Origin: Pomacea canaliculata | Taxonomy: Eukaryota; Mollusca; Gastropoda; Architaenioglossa; Ampullariidae | Assembly (NCBI RefSeq): GCF_003073045.1 | Contig: NC_037598.1 | Coordinates: 6,896,342 to 6,960,341, forward strand | DNA: 64,000 nucleotides | Reading direction: 5' to 3' | In this document: positions 61,124 through 64,000 of the stretch, piece after piece | Layout of the letters: each line of letters opens with the position of its first letter | How positions within the stretch are numbered: position 1 is the first letter of the stretch | Made by a program: the position numbers and the translations under genes | The notes under the pieces: model-generated | Database searches by the model: none | Told to the model about the DNA's origin: nothing | Seen by the model: only the letters and a program-made list of their open reading frames with translations

Positions 61124-61546
61124 TTATTCCTTAATTTGGCTAATTAAAAGTACAGAGGTCAGAAAAATAGAAAGGCGGACGAGACAGTAAAGAATCCGTA
61201 GCCAAGAGGCAATTCTTGCTCTCATTGGTAGCCAGTGGAATGGTGTTCCATGTTCACAGAGAACGAATTTAGCAGCCGAGTTCTGGAAGTTTTGAAGGCT
61301 GTCAATTTGGTACTGAGGACAGCCGGCAAGAAAAGAGTTACAGTAGTTTAACTGACCCAGAACAGTCCAGAAGAACAAAAGAAAATCTTCGTCGGTTGGA
61401 CTGAGAGTTTGGCAATTGGAACCCTCGTCCATCTCAACAGACGCGATATACACAGGATAATTGGCGATTACAAAGACCAGGGAAGGGTTGCAGGCAGGAT
61501 CAGAACTGACATAAGATCCAAGTTTGGGGGTTTTTTCGGCTTCCAA
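61124..61546 (-). pseudogene. LINE reverse transcriptase C-terminal remnant
   Basis: A 140-codon minus-strand frame contains GQLNYCNSFLAGCPQYQIDS, then LQNFQNSAAKFVL, then FHWLPMRARI. It matches the conserved LDYCNSLLxGxPxxxIxxLQxVQNxAARL...HWLPVxxRI segment common to many animal non-LTR retrotransposons. The N-terminal part (MEAEKTPKLGSY...) is not recognised. Upstream palm motifs are absent, so it is a fragment. Confidence 0.85.
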
Positions 61547-62149
61547 AAACCGTTGCTGGTTGGTGTGCGTGTCAAGTCTTGAAACTGAGTCTTACATCGC
61601 CGGCAAATCGACCATACTTAACGGTCAACTTGCACTCGAGACCGGCAAATTCAGTCATATTTGCAGGACCTTTCAATCCTCTCTGCACAGGTCATAACCT
61701 TTTGATTGAGGGAATCAAGGAAATGACGACTAGGATATGCCTACCTGGTTAGTCTATCACCTGCAAGGGCAAAGATTGCAGCCCGGTGCTGGAAGAGTAA
61801 ACACTTCATCCATAATCATCTGTTTTCACCTGGCGTCGAGATTTAATATAATATATATATTTAGTTAATTAGTTCGACAATAAATGTGTCAATTGTTAGT
61901 CGGCACTTTGTGCTGAAAAAGGACTGGGTGTTTGGCGTAAGAGAGGCCATTTAAATACCTCTCTCTAAAACATTAATTCACCCTCGTTGGAAACGTCGCT
62001 ACTGTCAACAGCCCAGTAGGTGCTAGAGAGTCAAAAGCAAGGGAAACAACCCTCGGTCAACAACACATCCCAGACCTGTATAACTTGCAGCTGACGACAG
62101 ACGCTAACATCCTTCTAAACATTCAGACTAGAACCAGTGAACCTTCAGA

Positions 62150-62340
62150 CCTACCAGTCCCATAGGAAGAAGTCGACAGGGAGGTTACCCAGTCCAGAGA
62201 GGAGAGTCCCCAGGTGTTGCCAACGGCCCAGCTGAGCTGCTCAAGCAGGGTGGGACAAAACAATAAAGGCCATCACTGCTCTGTGCCAAACAGTCTGGGA
62301 ACACAAAGAATCACCCAAAGAATAGACGCAGTAGCTAGTC
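62150..62340 (+). pseudogene. Second LINE reverse transcriptase fragment
   Basis: Plus-strand reading in shifting frames gives PAELLKQGG and then KTIKAITALCQTVWE-KE-PKE. This matches the family block xAGxDxxPAELLKxGG...LxxxCxxxWExxxxPxxW that precedes the RT palm. Frameshifts and stops are frequent. It belongs to a different LINE type and strand from the 61124-61546 fragment. Confidence 0.7.
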
Positions 62341-62689
62341 ATGTCCTTTCCAAAAACAAAACAATAAAAGAGAAGAAAATGTAACAGCAAACAGTGCTTA
62401 ATTATTCACCCAAGCTAAGTAGTGTTGAAAGTAATACAGAATCACATCAGCACCATCGCTAAAATAAAAACTGCTAGCAGAACAGCTTGGCTCTAAGTTG
62501 CTCTGGTTCGCACATTTGAGCAGGAGCGATTCTCTGTCAAAGAATATCCTCCAAGATACTTTGTAATTCCACGCCGCAGTGGCCAGAGAAAGAACTGGCT
62601 GATGAGCCCGAAGGAATGGACTGGTCGTCCTGTGCAAAATCTGCTTACCATCGCTCAATACAGACATGATAGGTAGACCTTGTCAACTG

Positions 62690-62840
62690 CCGCGTCTAGC
62701 CATGTGGCCTTTCGCCATCACAATGGCCACTACCTGTCAAAGGACGAATGACTGAAACAGATTCTACCAGCTCGCAGAGCTAGAGGAAGAAGACACAACG
62801 AGAAGCCAGCAGGTAGACGGTCAACACAAACGTCCTACCA
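62690..62840 (+). mobile_element. Possible 3' coding debris of the same LINE
   Basis: CGCCATCACAATGGCCACTA, CTGTCAAAGGACG and a GAGCTAGAGGAAGAAGACAC stretch resemble the ...RH..LSK..LQG..EG.RRRGRQ... region found downstream of RT in RTE-like elements. The reading is frameshifted and the match is by eye only. Confidence 0.35.
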
Positions 62841-63983
62841 AGTCCAGACTTTACTCAATCCTCGATCAAAGCTCGGATGTCTCTTTGCTAACGACATAGT
62901 ACGTTTGAAGTACCACAAAGTTTGCAAAATAAATTTTGCTTTCAGCATGGTGTCGGACATATTAGATAAAAACATAGACATCCTATACAAAAACAGAGAA
63001 ACCTAAATAGAAACACAGAACCTGTGAAACCAGGGAGATCCACCTCACACTCCCCACCTTCCTCAAGTCATATTAGGGGACATCAGTCACATGTTGATGA
63101 GACTTGATTTTCTCCCATTAACCCAATCCTTTTTGTTTTCATGCCATTAATTCTGTGGACGGGAGCGTGTTACTTGCTAGTCCAGTCATGTGACTCACGT
63201 CTCCTGAATGTGACGTGTGGAGGACAGTTGCATATTTTATCTCAAAGACAGCTTATAGGGTCACAGGTAAGTCGTCGACCGCAACAGGTCGGTTAGGGGC
63301 AACAGGGGTATGGCTGAGAGGTGCTGAATTATTATGAGAAATAAATGGACTGTTAATTTGTATGACAATATTGACCACAGCCTGAGGAAATGTCTAAACA
63401 TCAAGGAACACGGAGAAAAGCAGGGACAAAGAAAGTATGAAAAGAAAGAAAAATTGAGTAACTGTGTGGCAAACATATCTCCACATAATATTTAATTTTT
63501 TTGTAACACAAGCTAAATTCCCAGCGGCGCTAAAACTGAATCTCGTTACTAAACATAACGGACTGTCGGCTGCTGTCACATTGTTTACCTTTCACGATCA
63601 ACGGATTCTTCTTGTCTGCACGTTGACCACACACCCCTCCACTTTCATTCATCCCCCTATCCCACCCCAACCCAGTTTCCATCTGCAACCGTCCTCGCGG
63701 CTGTTGTCCAAACTCCTCCCCCTCCTCCCCCTTGTTGTTGAACCGATGAATCTCTCTAAGGGACGAAAAGGAGGGTTGTTGATCCCCCTTGAAGATAGAG
63801 GCGACAAGAGAGGAGGAAGGGAGTCAAGACGAGATGACCCGTGACTCGGCATAGAGGCTCAACAAGAATTTTGTTTCGCCGACAGGACAACGGTGGGTGG
63901 GTGGATTATGGCAGTCGTGTGGTGGAGGGCGAACGAGTGTGGATGGATAGAGGGTGGAGGAGGCGGGTGCCTGTAGCTACACC
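62841..63983. other. Right-end intergenic sequence
   Basis: No gene is supported. From about 63640 the DNA becomes strongly pyrimidine-rich and then purine-rich on the plus strand (GGAGGG, GGTGGGTGG runs), which is often seen just upstream of promoters. Confidence 0.4.
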
Positions 63984-63988
63984 GCTGC

Positions 63989-63999
63989 TAATATATAAA
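63989..63999 (+). promoter_or_regulatory. TATA-like motif at the window edge
   Basis: AATATATAAA lies within the last bases, after a G-rich 100-bp tract. It would suit a core promoter of a plus-strand gene starting just past the window. It cannot be tested here. Confidence 0.25.
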
Positions 64000-64000
64000 C

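Noticed and set aside
1..64000. Search for bacterial-type systems (operons, CRISPR, toxin-antitoxin, phage genes)
   Set aside because: The window is plainly animal genomic DNA with spliced genes; no such structure was found.

Overview
This is a eukaryotic, animal (metazoan) window. Split genes with GT-AG introns, an intact Wnt ligand, a complex I subunit, degenerate LINE fragments and a tRNA-derived SINE family all point that way. The SINE 3' body and the protein divergence from vertebrates fit a lophotrochozoan, most likely a gastropod mollusc; that placement is inference. No rRNA, tRNA, CRISPR or prokaryotic feature was seen.

Four protein genes can be supported. (1) 2458-3849, minus: a rhodopsin-class GPCR in one coding exon, distantly GPR161-like. 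(2) 15155-18757, minus: NDUFA12 in four exons, 144 aa. (3) 18964-30319, plus: ASZ1 (GASZ) in eleven exons, about 530 aa, with ankyrin repeats, SAM domain, coiled coil and C-terminal membrane anchor. (4) 36006-53067, minus: WNT2 in six exons, about 393 aa, with an 11.5 kb first intron. The models for 2-4 were assembled by hand from splice sites; every exon junction keeps the reading frame, and the protein lengths match or modestly exceed those of the families.

Layout. 1-2457 is gene-poor. 2458-9050 holds the GPCR and a CpG-rich block that could be its noncoding first exon, with a dead LINE reverse transcriptase at 7114-7440. 9050-15150 is mostly empty and contains SINEs. NDUFA12 and ASZ1 are head to head across 206 bp, so they probably share a divergent promoter. 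ASZ1 and WNT2 converge tail to tail across 5.7 kb. The WNT2 first intron and the 11 kb upstream of it carry several palindromic CRE (TGACGTCA) sites and CpG-rich, promoter-like blocks. The right end (61-63 kb) is LINE debris. The last bases contain a TATA-like motif.

The most interesting point is the WNT2-ASZ1 neighbourhood. In mammals WNT2 and ASZ1 are direct neighbours in the ST7-WNT2-ASZ1-CFTR block. Their adjacency here, with one gene flipped, suggests a linkage older than the protostome-deuterostome split. Functionally the genes are unrelated: NDUFA12 is mitochondrial, ASZ1 is a germline piRNA-pathway factor on mitochondria, and WNT2 is a secreted morphogen.
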